Numbered from the stretch's first letter, positions 1-11,764 are shown. The stretch is 64,000 nucleotides of DNA from Metellina segmentata (GCA_947359465.1 OX375873.1:133502899-133566898), one strand, 5' to 3'. Translations and numbers: made by a program. The notes: generated by a model from the letters alone, not told the origin.

Positions 1-204
1 TAAAGTACAGTGGTTAAACAGGCGATGTGTAACTCAGTTATTACTAAATATCCAACGTTAAACATTTACGTAATTGAAAGATAATAATTCATTATATGAG
101 GTCAGATCATTTCTATATATAAATCCTTCAATAAACCAAGAAATGTTCATGTTCTTGTGGAAATCCTTGTAGCCAAGTGGTCCACGCATTGGTATTTGAC
201 TTAT

Positions 205-412
205 TAGGTTGATTAATTGATTTTTTATAGCGCAAGAGCCAGATCTGGTCAAGTAGTGTTTTTCTGACATAGAAATGGACACAAACACACACAATGAAAA
301 AGGTTTTACTGACACAGAAAATAAAAATACTAGGATAGTCACCTAAATAGGACGTGCACCACCTGCAGCTCGCAAGCAGCTGGAGTGGCGAAACCCACTG
401 AGCCACGGAAAC
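205..412 (-). repeat. tRNA-derived SINE, family S2
   Basis: Read on the minus strand, the right end holds a tRNA-like A box (TGGCTCAGTGG). A body follows that contains CTGTGTCAGTAAAAC, and the copy ends near GGCTCTTGCGCTATAAAA. The same order recurs at 34.5, 48.6, 50.5, 53.0 and 61.6 kb, so this is a dispersed family. The B box is degenerate here. No protein is encoded. Confidence 0.65.
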
Positions 413-645
413 GACTCCTTAGGGCTAGTTTCGAATCCCGGTCTAGACAAGGATGTTTGTTCGTTGTGGTTCCGAATTCACTTTCAGCAGTGGGTTCTGC
501 TGGAATTATCCATTGTGTAGCAAAAGATGTGTTGACCGTCAAGCCAAAATTCTAACTAAACCCAAGAGAATATAAAGAAGTTCAATAAGGTTTCTATGTC
601 GCAACGGCCATTTTGGGCCAAACAGCTCCAAACAAAAGAAAAGCA
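413..645. other. Unassigned spacer
   Basis: No convincing coding or repeat signal was seen. A short open frame here does not resemble any protein family. Confidence 0.4.
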
Positions 646-649
646 TTAA

Positions 650-1529
650 GGTATCTGACTACGTTAAAAAGTTAATTTTTGTCCAAAATTTCGAATTTTT
701 TAAATTTAATATTCCTAAAATATGAACTCTTCTCTTTCCAAAACTGTTTTTGTTTTCTCTCTAACAAAAACATAAGTGGAGATATTTCATTTTGAAAAAA
801 AAAAAACTTGATGCAAACTTTTGAAACCAGAAGTGTTGTTTGCTACCCGGATGTTGGTTCAGGTTTCGGTTTCCTGCAGGATTTTAAAAATTAATTGCTG
901 TTTTTGATTTTTGGTTGTACTATGTTCAAGTCAACATTTATTTTTGGAGAAAATAGATAAAGATTAGTATTCAAAAAATTGTTTTACAATCTTTAAATGT
1001 TTTTTTCTCTGAATGCTGTTTTCAACCAAATCATTGCACGGTAACAATGATAATTAAAAATGTAATTAATATATTTTTTTTGAAATTTGGTATTATGGTT
1101 CTTATTTGTATAGTTTATTGCCTGAAGCTGGATTTTATGTGTATCTTTAGTAGAAAAAAATTGTCAGTCACTTCGTTGTTATGTTGTAGAGAAAAAGTTC
1201 AGAAATTCATATAATTTTTACATCATCCCTTATATCTCCGTATTAGAATAAAATTTAGCTTATAACAGCTTCAGCCACTAGCTTATATATTTAAAAATCT
1301 TAGTGTAAAGTTTTATGTTAATATTGTGATGAGTGAAAAAACTGGAGTGTTTTTCGTAAACATTATTTTTTGATTAAAACAAAACAATTTTTAACATTTT
1401 TTTTTTTAATTTCACAGATTTTCTGGGTTAGAATGTGTTTTTTTTTTATGTTCATTCAACTTATAAAAGAAGAAAAGTGCTATTGAATTACTTGAGAAAA
1501 AAAAAGTACTCCGGACGTATTCAGATACC
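650..1529. mobile_element. AT-rich non-coding element with TTAA target duplication
   Basis: TTAA at 646-649 and 1530-1533 flanks inverted ends: the left end reads GGTATCTGACTACG and the right end, complemented, GGTATCTGAATACG. The 880-bp interior is AT-rich, full of T runs and has no reading frame of note. TTAA duplication is typical of piggyBac and Kolobok transposons. The purine-rich ends fit Kolobok-like elements better than the CCY ends of piggyBac, but no transposase is present to decide. Confidence 0.65.
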
Positions 1530-1833
1530 TTAAGTAATCGACACACACTACAAAAGCTTTTACAGCCTAGGGAAGAATCGAGCCTGTCCTCGAAGGTTCC
1601 TAGAACAGTTGGACATACACACACAAGTAAAGCTTTTACTGCCACATTCAAGAAAGAATCGAACCTGCGTTGAATGCCCCTCGAAGATTCTTAGATGCTG
1701 AACTGGCTCCGAGTCGGAGCAATTTGAGTGGACGATTCTATTTAGGACCGTAGGTAGGTCAGTGGATATTAAACTCGTAAAAAGTGAATCAATCAAATTC
1801 ACACACACACCAAAATATCAACTGAAATTTTGA

Positions 1834-1900
1834 AAGGTATGTGGTTTATTCCAATTAGCGTCGCACTGGAGCAATACAACGGGCTATTATTTGTGAAAAG
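1834..1900 (-). repeat. S1 SINE, 3' fragment
   Basis: GCGTCGCACTGGAGCAA followed by an ACAACGGGCTATT segment matches the 3' end of S1 in reverse orientation. The rest of the SINE is missing or unrecognisable. Confidence 0.6.
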
Positions 1901-2129
1901 ATAAAGAGGAATTTGGAAACAATAGTGGGATCAAAGAAAAAAATAGCTTCGCTGCAATTACGGGAGCCATACCTCCGTGTTTAGTAAATACAGAACAACA
2001 CCATGAGAAGAGAAAAGATCACTTAGGTAACTCAGGACTGAGAAGCCCGTACGTACCTGAAGGCCCCTGAGGGTCCCAGAAGAGGAAGAAAAGTATTAAG
2101 GAAGATCTCAAAGACAAAAATGAAAAGGA

Positions 2130-3195
2130 GGTTTTATGTGGGTATGTGTGTGAGAGAGAGTGTGAGACTGTGAATGAGAGAGAGTGTGAGTGAGAGAGAG
2201 TGTGAGTGTGAAAGAGAGATAGCGTGAGTGTGATTGAGCGAGAGTGCTAGTGAGAGAGAGAGAGAGTGAGATTGTAATAGTGAGAGTGCTAGTGAGAGAG
2301 AGAGTGAGAGTGAGATTGTAATAGTGAGAGTGTGATTGAGACATAGTGTGTGTGAGAGAGAGTGTTATAGTGTTAATGAGAGATAGTGGGAGTGATAGTG
2401 AGATGGAGTGGGAGTTAGAGAGAGTGGGAGGAGAGAGTGTGGGAGGGAGAGAGTGTGAGATTGAGAGAGTGAGTGAGAGAGAGTGTAACAGTGTACATGA
2501 GAGATAGTGTGTGAGAAGGAGTGCGAGTGTGAGAGTGAGTGAGAGAGAGTGGGAGTTAGGGTTAGTGTGAATTAGAGAGTGTGAGTGTGATAGAGTGAGT
2601 GTTATAGAGTGAAAGTGTGTGTGAGTGGGAGTTAGAGAGAGGGTGAGAGTATGAGTGAGAGTGAGAGAGTGTGCGTGAGTGTGAGAGTATGAGTGAGAGT
2701 GTGAATGAGAGAGTGTGAGAAAGTGAGTGAGGGTGGGAGTAAGAGAGAGAGTGTGAGTCAGAAAGAGTGTGAGAGTGAGTGTGAGTTTGAGAGAATGCGA
2801 GAGAGTGTTATAGTGTGAGTGAGTGAGAGTGAGCGTGATAGTGTGAGTGAGAGAGTATGAGTGAGATAAAGTGAGAGAGTGTCTGTGAGTATGAGAGTGT
2901 GAGTGAGAGAAAGTGTGAGTTTGTGAATGAGAGAGAGTGTGTGTGAGAGAGAATGAGAGAGAGTGTTATAGTGTAAGAGTGAGAGTATAAATGAGAGAAA
3001 GTGTGAGAGTGTGAGAAAGTGACTGAGAGTGTTAGCGAGAAAGAGTGTGCATGAGATATATTGTAAGCGTGTGAGTGTGAGTGAGAGAGAGTGTGAGTCA
3101 GAAAGAGTGTGAGAGTGAGTGAGAGAGTGTGAGTGTGAATGAGAGAGATTGAGAGTGAGTGAGAGGGTGTGAGTGTGAATGAGATAGAGAGGAAT
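2130..3195. repeat. GA/GT microsatellite, about 1 kb
   Basis: Imperfect purine-rich tract built from GAGAGAGTGTGAGTGT-like units, with G and A plus T only on the top strand over long runs. The minus strand gives long open frames rich in Ser, His, Thr and Leu. These follow from the CACTCT composition and are not genes. Asymmetric purine tracts of this length can adopt triplex or other non-B structures. Confidence 0.95.
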
Positions 3196-3343
3196 AAGGT
3201 GTGGAAAATCAGTTGGGCAATATTAATGGTGAAATGAGACAATTAAAAAATTTATGGCCTGAAATGCTATGTTTTAGGTAAGAATATGGAATTTTAAGTT
3301 TGAGTTTACTATTTAAAACACGATGATTCCAATTAGGTAGAGG

Positions 3344-3660
3344 GACGCTGTAGCCCGGTTGGAAGAGTGACGGATTTACAACAGTACAACTGTGAGTTCT
3401 AATTCAACCAAAGACTGTCGTGTACAAAGGGGGTGGATGCACGTTAAATCTGTCGCAGCCTCAAATGGCCTCACGTTGGAGTGGTGTTGTCGTTTGGTGA
3501 GTGGGATGCCCCGCTCAGGTGTGACCTCGTCATCTGACCATAGTTCAAATTTACGCAGTGTTGACCTCGAATCTTTCCTTTCGAGTTTGATCGTGAACTG
3601 TCAACAATAGCCCGTTGTGTTGCTCCAGTTCGACGTCAATTAAAATACCTACAAAATTAG
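3344..3660 (+). repeat. S1 SINE with type-B (tRNA-Thr-like) head
   Basis: The head (GTAGCCCGGTTGGAAGAG) resembles a tRNA D arm. It continues through GTGAGTTCTAATTCAACC, in the B-box position, into the common S1 body: cctcacgttgg, cctcgtcatctgacca, ttgacctcgaatctttcc and cccgttgtgttgctccag. The copy ends in AATTAAAATACCTAC. It is nearly full length. Confidence 0.8.
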
Positions 3661-3704
3661 GTTGAATAATATTAAGTTTAAGTGCGATTGGAATTTTTTT
3701 AATT

Positions 3705-3915
3705 AAAGTCACACTGGAACAACACAACAACTGGGCTATTGATGACGTTGAGGGAAATGAACCGAGGTAATAATTTGGTAATTTTTAATTAACGTCGTAC
3801 TAGAGGCAACACAGCGGGCTATTGACGACAGTCCGGAAATAATTCCCCAATAGAAAGAAATGAACCGAGGACAATACCACGTAGAACTACTGTCAGATGA
3901 CGAGGCAACACATGT
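3705..3915 (-). repeat. Two 5'-truncated S1 SINE fragments
   Basis: Two successive minus-strand S1 3' parts, starting near 3708 (CACACTGGAACAACACAAC) and 3783 (CGTCGTACTAGAGGCAACA). The second extends into CTGTCAGATGACGAGG. Neither keeps a tRNA head. Confidence 0.7.
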
Positions 3916-4020
3916 ACTTACTTTTAAGTGAGTATTTTCGGTTGAAACCGACTTTGCGATCGCTCAAGGTGCGTTGGAGTTGGCGGCAAGTTTCATCCTG
4001 TTTGTAAAAGTTATACATTA

Positions 4021-4046
4021 CCTACACAACAACGATGTTGTGTAGG
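4021..4046. other. Perfect 11-bp hairpin
   Basis: CCTACACAACA, a 4-base loop ACGA, then TGTTGTGTAGG. The arms are exactly complementary. No terminator or RNA gene context is evident. Confidence 0.85.
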
Positions 4047-4137
4047 GAAGAGGGAGGACTTACCCCAAAAGTCTTTCAGGCCGATTGGTCGGTTAAATTA
4101 TAAGAACAAAAATGAGAATTTGAAACCTCCCCCCCTC

Positions 4138-4485
4138 CAAGTAAAGAAAGAATTTACAGATAAATTAAAGCTGGAATTTCAAAAGTTACAAGAGAATAAT
4201 AAAAAGAACAATTCCAAAAACGTGTAAAGAAGAATTTAAAGATAAATTGAAGCTAAAAGTTCAAAGCTACAAGAGAGGGATAAAAAATAAAAAAAAATTT
4301 TTAAACAAGTAAAGGAAAGAACAACTTACGGATGAATAGAAGCTACGAGTTGAAAGCTCGTACAACTACAAGAGTAAAAATAACGTATCGGAAAAGTTGA
4401 AAACTAAAGAAAGATTAAAACATCAACCAACGAGTGAAGGAAGAAAGAATATGCATAGATCAATTGAAGCTAAAAGTTGACAAAT
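4138..4485 (+). repeat. Degenerate ~85-120-bp tandem repeat with coding-like units
   Basis: Four units begin with (C)AAGTAAAGAAAGAA-like sequence and contain GATAAATTGAAGCTAAAAG and CTACAAGAG. The first unit translates as QVKKEFTDKLKLEFQKLQE and the second as SKEEFKDKLKLKVQ, a charged heptad-like pattern, but stops and frameshifts break both. Either a non-coding satellite with fortuitous frames or a relic of a coiled-coil repeat gene. Confidence 0.55.
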
Positions 4486-4510
4486 GCTTAGTTAGCTGCT
4501 TCCGGGTTTT

Positions 4511-4835
4511 ATGGTCAACTAGTCTGGTGGTTAAGGTATTAGCCTCTAGATAGGAAGGTTCCTGGTTCGAATCCGGGTCAGTGTATGCATGTTTGTAAGC
4601 GTATGGTGTAGAGGCGCCTGGTGCACCTTAAATCTGTTGTGGCCGAAAGTCATCATGTTGTGTTGGTATGGAAGTTTGAAGAGTAGGGTGCCAGCTGAGG
4701 TGTTGCCTAGTCATCTGACCGTGGTTCAAAATAACGTGGTGCTGTTCTCGGATCTTTCCCTTAGTAGACTGATTCCGGACCACCTTCAAGAGCCCATCGT
4801 GATTCTCTAGTACGACGTAAATTAAAATTTACCTT
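4511..4835 (+). repeat. Full-length S1 SINE with type-A tRNA-like head
   Basis: The head carries an A-box-like TCTGGTGGTTAAGG and the B box GGTTCGAATCC. The S1 body follows (GTGTAGAGGCG, TCGTCATCTGACCGTGG, ACGTGGTGCTGTTCTCGG) and the copy ends in CGACGTAAATTAAAAT. An apparent 73-residue frame inside the SINE is not a gene. Confidence 0.9.
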
Positions 4836-4846
4836 ACTGGGTTTTA

Positions 4847-5165
4847 TAGGTCGAACAACCTATCAGGTGGTTAAGATGTTAGCCTCTCGATCGGAAGGTT
4901 CCTGGTTCGAATCTGGGGCATGCTGTGAGAGTATGGTGTAGAGGTGGCTGGATCACCTTAAAACCGTCATGGCCGAAATTCCTCACGTTGGATTGGTGTG
5001 GTAGTTTGGAGAGTAGGCCAGCTCAGGTGTTGCCTCGTCATCTAGCCATGGTTCAAAACTTACGTGGTGTTGTCCTTGGATATTTTCCTTAGAGGATTGA
5101 TCCTTGACTATCGTAAATATCCCGCTGTGTTGCTCAAATACGACGTTGATTAAAATATACCAAAA
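4847..5165 (+). repeat. Full-length S1 SINE with type-A head
   Basis: A second copy in direct orientation, only a few bases after the previous one. It has TCAGGTGGTTAAG and GGTTCGAATC boxes, the shared body, and ends in ACGTTGATTAAAAT. Both copies are preceded by a GGGTTTTAT-type motif, which may be part of a target duplication. Confidence 0.85.
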
Positions 5166-5171
5166 TTTAGA

Positions 5172-5245
5172 GTGTTTTATGGCGCAAGAGCCATTTTTGG
5201 ATAATCTACGCCAAGCACAAGACATACAACACAATAAGGGAGGTA
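5172..5245 (-). repeat. S2 SINE 3' fragment
   Basis: TTTATGGCGCAAGAGCCAT and CGCCAAGCACAAGACAT match the S2 3' end in reverse orientation. The copy breaks off before its tRNA head. Confidence 0.6.
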
Positions 5246-5249
5246 GCGA

Positions 5250-5365
5250 AAAAACGTCGCACTGGGCGAACACAACAGGCTATTGGTGACGGCCCGGGAT
5301 GGATCTCCAAAGGAAAGATCCGAGGACAATGCGTAATTTTAAACTACGGTCAGCTTACGCTCAGT
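5250..5365 (-). repeat. S1 SINE 3' fragment
   Basis: CGTCGCACTGGGCGAACACA, GACGGCCCGGGAT and AAAGATCCGAGGACAA identify the reverse S1 body. It is truncated before the head. Confidence 0.7.
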
Positions 5366-5369
5366 AAGA

Positions 5370-8300
5370 GAGAAATAAAAGACAAAAAGCAGAAGGATAA
5401 AGCGAGGGTGGAAAGAAGTTTGATTTTTAGACTTCTGTTAGTGACTCATGAATTTCAAACAGGAACATTCTAGACGACTACTATTTAGCGTTCGTATCGA
5501 GTATTTTTGCACTATCCCAAACTGGCTTTTTGTAAGACGTTTCTACCCCCAAAACGGATACCATCGGAAACAAGCTTAGCCGGAAAGAGAGAATGGGCCC
5601 AGTTGCTTTTTCTCACTTACTTCCCATCAGATAGGAATTCATTAGCATCTGCCGTGATAGGATATTAACATGTTGACAAATTCGTTAAATCCCTGTATTC
5701 TCTTCCCTACCAGCATCCGATTTGCATGAAAAAGAAACGAGATTTCCGATTCTCGACTACACGGAGGACAATGGTGACCTTAAGATGCAGGGAAATTCCT
5801 TGGCGCTTCCCCTCATTTAATTAATTCCCACTAATACGGGGAAAAGTGGAAAATCCCTCCATCGTTCCCTGTTTTCCCCCAATAAAGAAGCGAACCGTCA
5901 AAATGGCATTTCCCTGATAACGTCACACCAGTAGGGAAATCAGTTCCCTCCTTTCTTATCTAAATGAGGGTTTTCGACGTCATCGCTTTCAGCAATCTAA
6001 ATCTGCACTTAATGAGGTAGGGACTCCTTCGGAAATGCAGAGGACCCAAGTTTTGGTGCACTTTTCCTTCCCCTTTTCCTTTGTGAGCGTGGGAAATTTT
6101 CTTTTTTTTTTCCCCTGTCGGAGTCACATTGATGAAAAAGACGATACTGATTGTCGCGTTAATATCCTCTTTATCGATAAGGGTTACTGATATGCGTAGA
6201 CTTAAATATTTGTGGACAAAAAATCTTGTTAATTTTGTGTAAATGCTTCCCCTCTCTCTCTGACTGGGAAGTTAATTGGTTTTGGAGATACAATGATAAA
6301 AGTTGATTAGTTGATAAAAATAGAATTTTTATAATAGGGTTCGCGTAACGAGACACCAGTTAGTTTTGATGGAGATGTTTTAGAATATTTTACCATAAAT
6401 TTACTAGACAGTGAATCTAACTCAACATGGCTCAAGTAATTCAAAAGCGTTTTTTGTAGTTACTTTATCTATTTATAAACTAGAATGAAACAATGGACAA
6501 ACAATGTATAGTCTGACTTTTTTGCATTACAGAAATGCATAGTTAGGATAGAAATATCATTTTTGCATACTCAGTACATATAAAAAGCGCAAATGAAGTT
6601 TGAGCTATTTTTATTTGTTAGCTCGATCGCACACTAGAGCAGTATGCAACAAAGCATACAACATGCGCATGCATACTACGTTTCGGTACAAAAAACATGT
6701 TGGTGCCTATGCGTATTAGCCAATATAGTGTCATGGGACTAATGTTGGACCAAAGTGTGGTTTCCTCAATGTTCTGTATGAAAAATGACGTTTTTGTTTT
6801 GAACTACGTCCAAAAATTTAGACTTGTGGGTGTATATTCCTGTTAAGTAATGTCAATCAGAAATGTCAATACAGATCTTAACGTATTTTAAGGACTTTAA
6901 GCCGTGATCAAATAGGAATCGCAAGGTGACATGCGCAGACCAATCACAGGTGCATGTGCGAGCGGTGAAAACACTCTGATTGGTCTGTGCGTTTCTCTTC
7001 CTATTTGACCACGACTTAAGTATTCTAGAATGCTCCTAACATATGCATGTAAAATCACGTTTTGAGCAACGTTTATTGATTTGTGTAGAAATTATTGGAA
7101 TGTGGTGACGTGTCAGATGGGATGTCTGTAACCAAACACCCACGCTCATCTCACTTCAGTTTCATCCGTCATGTTTACTCCACTTGAGTCAACGAGTTCG
7201 TTCCAGCTTAACGGCTACTTGGAGTAGCGATTTTCGAATGGCACTGAATGTATTTCAATTCTTGTGTAACTGTTATTTAAAACAGATTAACTACCAATTA
7301 AAACCACAAATTCAACTTCCTGGATTTGAGTGATTGTGCATATTATTAATTATTATTAAATTACCTTTTGATAAAAATCACTGAACCACTGAAAGATGAT
7401 TCAATTTTTGTCAGCTTTTTCATACTATCGAATCATTTAATTTATAGTACGCATTGAAGACTCGTTTTCGGCGATAGAGAAAGCGCTACCTTCGAATGTT
7501 CATTCTAATCCAAACAAATGTACGTGCTTACAATGTCTGCTGAGTGTATTTATTTTACACTCATCTAATTAAATGCATTACTTTTTTGTGTATTTAAAGT
7601 AGCAAAAATATTTGCTTTAAAAATCACCTTCCTCTTTTTCCAATTCAATTACTACTTTTAAAGCAAAATGCTTTCCCGAATTTCCTTAGCAATACTTGAG
7701 TACGAATCAAAAGAAACCTCGGAATAAAATATGGACGACAGGGGATCTAGGAAAATAAAATCGGCGTTTGATTTAAATAATTTCCTTCCCCATATGTTAT
7801 TCAAATAAGACGTTTCAAACTGGAAATGAAATGAGATGCTTCATATTTTCATTAAGATCAAGGCTAGGTGACTCGAACACATGCATAAAAAGGCATATTC
7901 TACAGCGATCCTCCTAATAAAAGCCCACATCTCAGGAGTCGCGGTGTGCGAGTACATCGCTCATAAAATCCCTGCTCTTCTGGGCAAGCAGTCTTACATT
8001 AAAATTCAAAACGCGCGGTGTAAAATTTATTTTTCCCTCCACATTTTGGGGTGGTGAAACAAATCTAATATTCATGAAGTAACTGAAATAAATGGGTGGA
8101 TATCAAACAACGAATAAAGCGGAGAATAAAGAAAGGAGTAAGGGAAAAAATTTGAGATTCATGAGGCACCTTTATCTTTTCATGCGGAACGATTGTTTTG
8201 ATTAAGTTGTGAGCAGGGAAAAATCGCAATCGCATGGATGAAAAAGTTTATTGTGATTTGTGCTGTTTTTGCTGTTGTAATTACTTTTTTTGAGTTCTTG

Positions 8301-10228
8301 ATTCATGGCTCCAGACACGTGTAATAAATCAAAACGGATGTAAGGCAATGCTATCTCTTTATGTTATACCTTGGCTTATTTTCTTTTGCCATTTGAAAAT
8401 TGATTCTTCTTTTGAATTAAAAATAATTCGAAATTATTATACTTTCATTTGTTTTGTTTTGACCAGATGCATGTGGGTAAAAATAATGGATAATTATAAT
8501 AATACAAAATACTAGAATGTAATTTAAAAAATTGCTCTGTTTTCATGTCCAAACGCCAATTTACTTAATTAACAATTTTAAAATAGGCTAAAATAAGTAC
8601 TTTTTAATCTACTGAAAACGGCAACGTTTCGTCATTTTAATTAGCAACATACGCACTTATACAGAATACCTCAACTGAAAAATCTAAAGATGACTTCTTG
8701 GTACTGAATAGAATTTAGTGGACCCTTCTGGGTAATTATTGCACGCAACTAATAAAATTTAGTTGACTAATGTATAGTATTCTCTTTAAAAAGAGCATAC
8801 GCGAAGTTTTTCGAATATCCAGTTTCTGTGTAACTTTCATTATTACCACTTCCCACTCAAAAGCCTTTTTCCAGTTCATTTCACATTTTAAGCCACGATG
8901 CTCAAAATGGTCGAATAGAAAGTATGTAAAAATACACATGCTTTATGAAACATTCCAATCAGAAAAGAAAAACCATCTCATTAGTAGGAATAAATGCCGT
9001 TGTATAACTGTTTGAAATATCTCTCAATAGAGAAGGAGTAAATAGTAAGTTGAATAGGAATTCGATGCTTTGTTCGTGTCTAAAAGTAAGCGTCCAATTA
9101 AAATTGATATATCTGAATGAATATCGGATGCAGTAAAAATCGTAATATATTAACAACTCCATTCGATAAAAAACGTTTTCAGAGTTTCATTTTCTACATT
9201 TCAATGGGCTCGGTTGCAACATAAATCTCGGCCGTCGCAATTACGACAAATTAAAGCTATGATGAGCGCGGAGGGACGCCATTTTTTCACATCATTAGAG
9301 AATGATACGAAATTTCTTTTCACTCCTGAAATGCGGCAGGTTAGAAAAATTGCAGCGAATCCCGAGTCTCTTTTAAGTTGGAAAAGTGTAAAGTAGTAAA
9401 TAAAAGGAAAGGAGAATTGATGAAAAAAATGAAATAGGAACCGAACAATAAAAGCAAATAAAACGCCATCTTTTTTCTTACTGAACTGAATGAAAATACC
9501 GAGCAAAGAAAATAAAGTCATGTTTGTTAGCTAAAAGGAAAGAAAGATTAGAATGTTGGCTTTCAAAAATGAATAACGCTGAAAAAAGAAAAACCGAAGA
9601 AATGTAAAAGAATTTGAAAACAATCGAGTCGGAGTTGGAAATAAATACTTTCCCTGCGCTCGTCTAAGGAAAAATAGAAGCCATCGGAACAAAAGTTTTC
9701 CCTTTTCGGCATTATGCTATAGCAAGCTCAGCTGTAGCAACGGTACGAAAATCAATTTCGAATTAAAAAGAGAAACCCAAATTCGAAGCTTTTGTTACAC
9801 TTCCTTATTTATATAAATATATTTTTGATATCTTTGAAATGCCATACCTAGCTCTCTCTTAATAAGCGATTCGAGAGAGAACTTTCTTTGGTGTTGGAAT
9901 TGTTTTCCTGGAGTCCATTTCATTTAATACGGATGCGTGATAAAAGTAACCGTGTTCTGGAAACTGCAAATTACATTTCATTTTGCCTCTGTTGCAGAGG
10001 CTTAAAAAAATGACTAAAGTAAATGCGAATTTCAATGTTTTCTTACAGTTGAACGCTTCCGATTCCGCTGTTTTTCATTATTTCGTAAATGGGGCGTAGG
10101 AAAGAGGTAACTTTAAATAATTGCATGCCAGTTATATACTATATTTATTAACTTAAAAATAATCTTATTTGAGGAAAAAGTTCACTATCTTTCTCTTTCC
10201 TTCTGGTTGCATAGATCTAAGAAATATA
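5370..10228. other. Largely unassigned region
   Basis: No long open frame and no recognisable exon, RNA or transposon apart from the inverted repeat at 6895-7020. The part at 5560-6070 is less AT-rich and dense in TTCCC/GGGAA motifs. The rest is AT-rich. Host introns or regulatory sequence could lie here unseen. Confidence 0.4.
6895..7020. repeat. Short imperfect inverted repeat (MITE or foldback)
   Basis: Left arm 6895-6945 (GTGATCAAATAGGAAT, then GCGCAGACCAATCA) pairs with right arm 6976-7020 (TGATTGGTCTGTGCG, then TTCCTATTTGACCACG). A spacer of about 30 bp separates them. The size fits a foldback or MITE. No clean target duplication was identified. Confidence 0.6.
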
Positions 10229-11446
10229 CACTCATTGCCATGAAAATTTGCGCACCAAGAAAAAGGTGTCAAAATGAAACGAAATTTTACACATGTAAGT
10301 ACTACTCTGACATAAGTATGTGATTAGAAAATCAAAGGAAAAAGATAATTTATTGCAGAAAAAGTACAAATGAACGGAAATTTTAGTACTCTGTTGGACC
10401 CCCTCTAGCGCGAATGCACGATGCGATACGAGCGGGCATTGAGGCATACAAGTTCCGTATGATGTCTTGAAACTTCTCGTTCCACAGTTGCTGTAAAAGC
10501 GCCTGTAGTTCGACCAAACTCGTAGGATGTCCAACTTGCCGTCACAAATGATCCCAGATATGCTTGATTGGTGACAAATCTGGGATCGAGCAGACCAGGG
10601 AAGGGTGGTAATGTGTCGGAGGCAGTCTTGTGACATCCTAGCTGTGTGTGGCCGAGCATTGTCTTGTTGAAAAATGGCTCCTTGGAGCCCTGCTATGAGT
10701 GGCATCACATGTGGCTGAAGGATGTCATGGACGTACCGCTGGACTGTCATTGTACCATGGATCAATAGTAGGGGGTGACCGTGTATCGTAAGCAATGGCA
10801 CCCCATACCATCACACCAGCTGTGGGAGCGAGCTGTGGGGCACGTAATGGGCGCTGCGATACCAGATGTCCTTCAGCCAGGCGTCTTGCGATGGTTCGAG
10901 AAGACACAGGGACCCGTAGTGAAGGTGATGCCTGTGTCTGAATAGCGGCCAATGAGGCAGTTGGCTCTACGCGTGTTTCGTATGATGTGACGGTCTTCTC
11001 AACTACTGGTCTGTCGAGGGCGTCCTGAGCCTGGTCGCCGTGTAAATGACGTCTCTTCTTTCCACTGGTCCCAACTCCTCACAGTAAAATCTGAACGGCC
11101 TACTTGACGAGCTACTCGCCGAGGTGACCATCCAGCTTCCATCATCCCGATGATTCTTCCCCTCTCGAACTCTGAAAGCTGCTCATATTATCTTTGATGG
11201 CGGCGTAACGGCATGTCTACCTCAGCGTTTCCTTTGCAAAAAATTAAGTACACTCAAACAAGCTCTGCTTACCTGTTTTATACTCCAAGGAGAACGAAGT
11301 TCAACGCCCTCTAGCGGAATTACGCAATTCGCAATCACGCTGCATTTCTAATCATTTGCATATCTGGCCGACATGTACCTTCATGCCAAGTTTCGTTACA
11401 ATCCCACAATTATTTCTTGGTGCACAAATTATTATGGCAATGAGTG
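10229..11446 (-). mobile_element. Tc1-like transposon with intact ends, internally deleted
   Basis: The ends are inverted: CACTCATTGCCATGAAAA on the left and, complemented, CACTCATTGCCATAATAA on the right, both continuing into TTTGYGCACCAAGAAA. A TA dinucleotide at 10227-10228 and 11447-11448 flanks them as expected for Tc1/mariner insertion. The 1218-bp element holds a broken transposase on the minus strand. Confidence 0.9.
10389..11214 (-). pseudogene. Tc1-like transposase, broken
   Basis: A DD34E-type cut-and-paste transposase relic. Starting at the ATG at 11214, an early stop interrupts frame. Further on, the N-terminal DNA-binding part is legible (EFERGRIIGMMEAGW; SLRVPVSSRTIARRLAEGH). 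The frame then jumps from SQRPLRAP directly to PTAGVMVWGAIAYDTRSP. In this family the first catalytic Asp (FSDES segment) lies between those blocks, so the core has lost roughly 70 residues by deletion. Downstream, IFQQDNARPHTARMSQDCL keeps the second catalytic Asp and ICHQSSISGIICD is a decayed SPDLSPIEH block. Several frameshifts are present. It cannot encode an active enzyme. Confidence 0.88.
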
Positions 11447-11540
11447 TACTTCAGTTAAATAATGTTAACTCATTACATTTGATGTTTGTACTGTATTAAC
11501 TATCAAAAGGCCTATCCTTTTGTCTTAAACTTCCCTGCAG

Positions 11541-11690
11541 TCACCAGTCGACCAACCGGTCAGGTGGTTAAGGTATTAGCCTCTAGATCGGATGGTTAAT
11601 AGATCGAATCCGGGTCAATGCATGGATGTTTGTAAGCATATGGTGTAGAGGCGAAAGTCGTTGGGTTGGTTTTTTGGAGAGTGGGAATCA
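11541..11690 (+). repeat. S1 SINE, type-A head, internally deleted
   Basis: The head reads CCAACCGGTCAGGTGGTTAAGG with a damaged B box (AGATCGAATCC). The body is cut short after GGTGTAGAGGCGAAAGTCG and TTTGGAGAGTGGG. Confidence 0.8.
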
Positions 11691-11764
11691 AGTATTTTTT
11701 GAAGTTTTATTGAGTATTATAACAGTTAATACCAACTATTGAATCAATTAATATATTGGATTAA

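Noticed and set aside
2808..3242. Open frame of 144 codons rich in Ser, His, Leu and Thr
   Set aside because: It is the complement of a GA/GT microsatellite. Codons follow the simple repeat and there is no gene context.
4511..4600. tRNA gene
   Set aside because: A and B boxes are present, but the sequence continues into a SINE body and recurs many times. There is no complete cloverleaf.
5799..5808. GGGAAATTCC, an NF-kB-type site
   Set aside because: A single 10-mer in a region rich in TTCCC/GGGAA is not evidence of a regulatory element.
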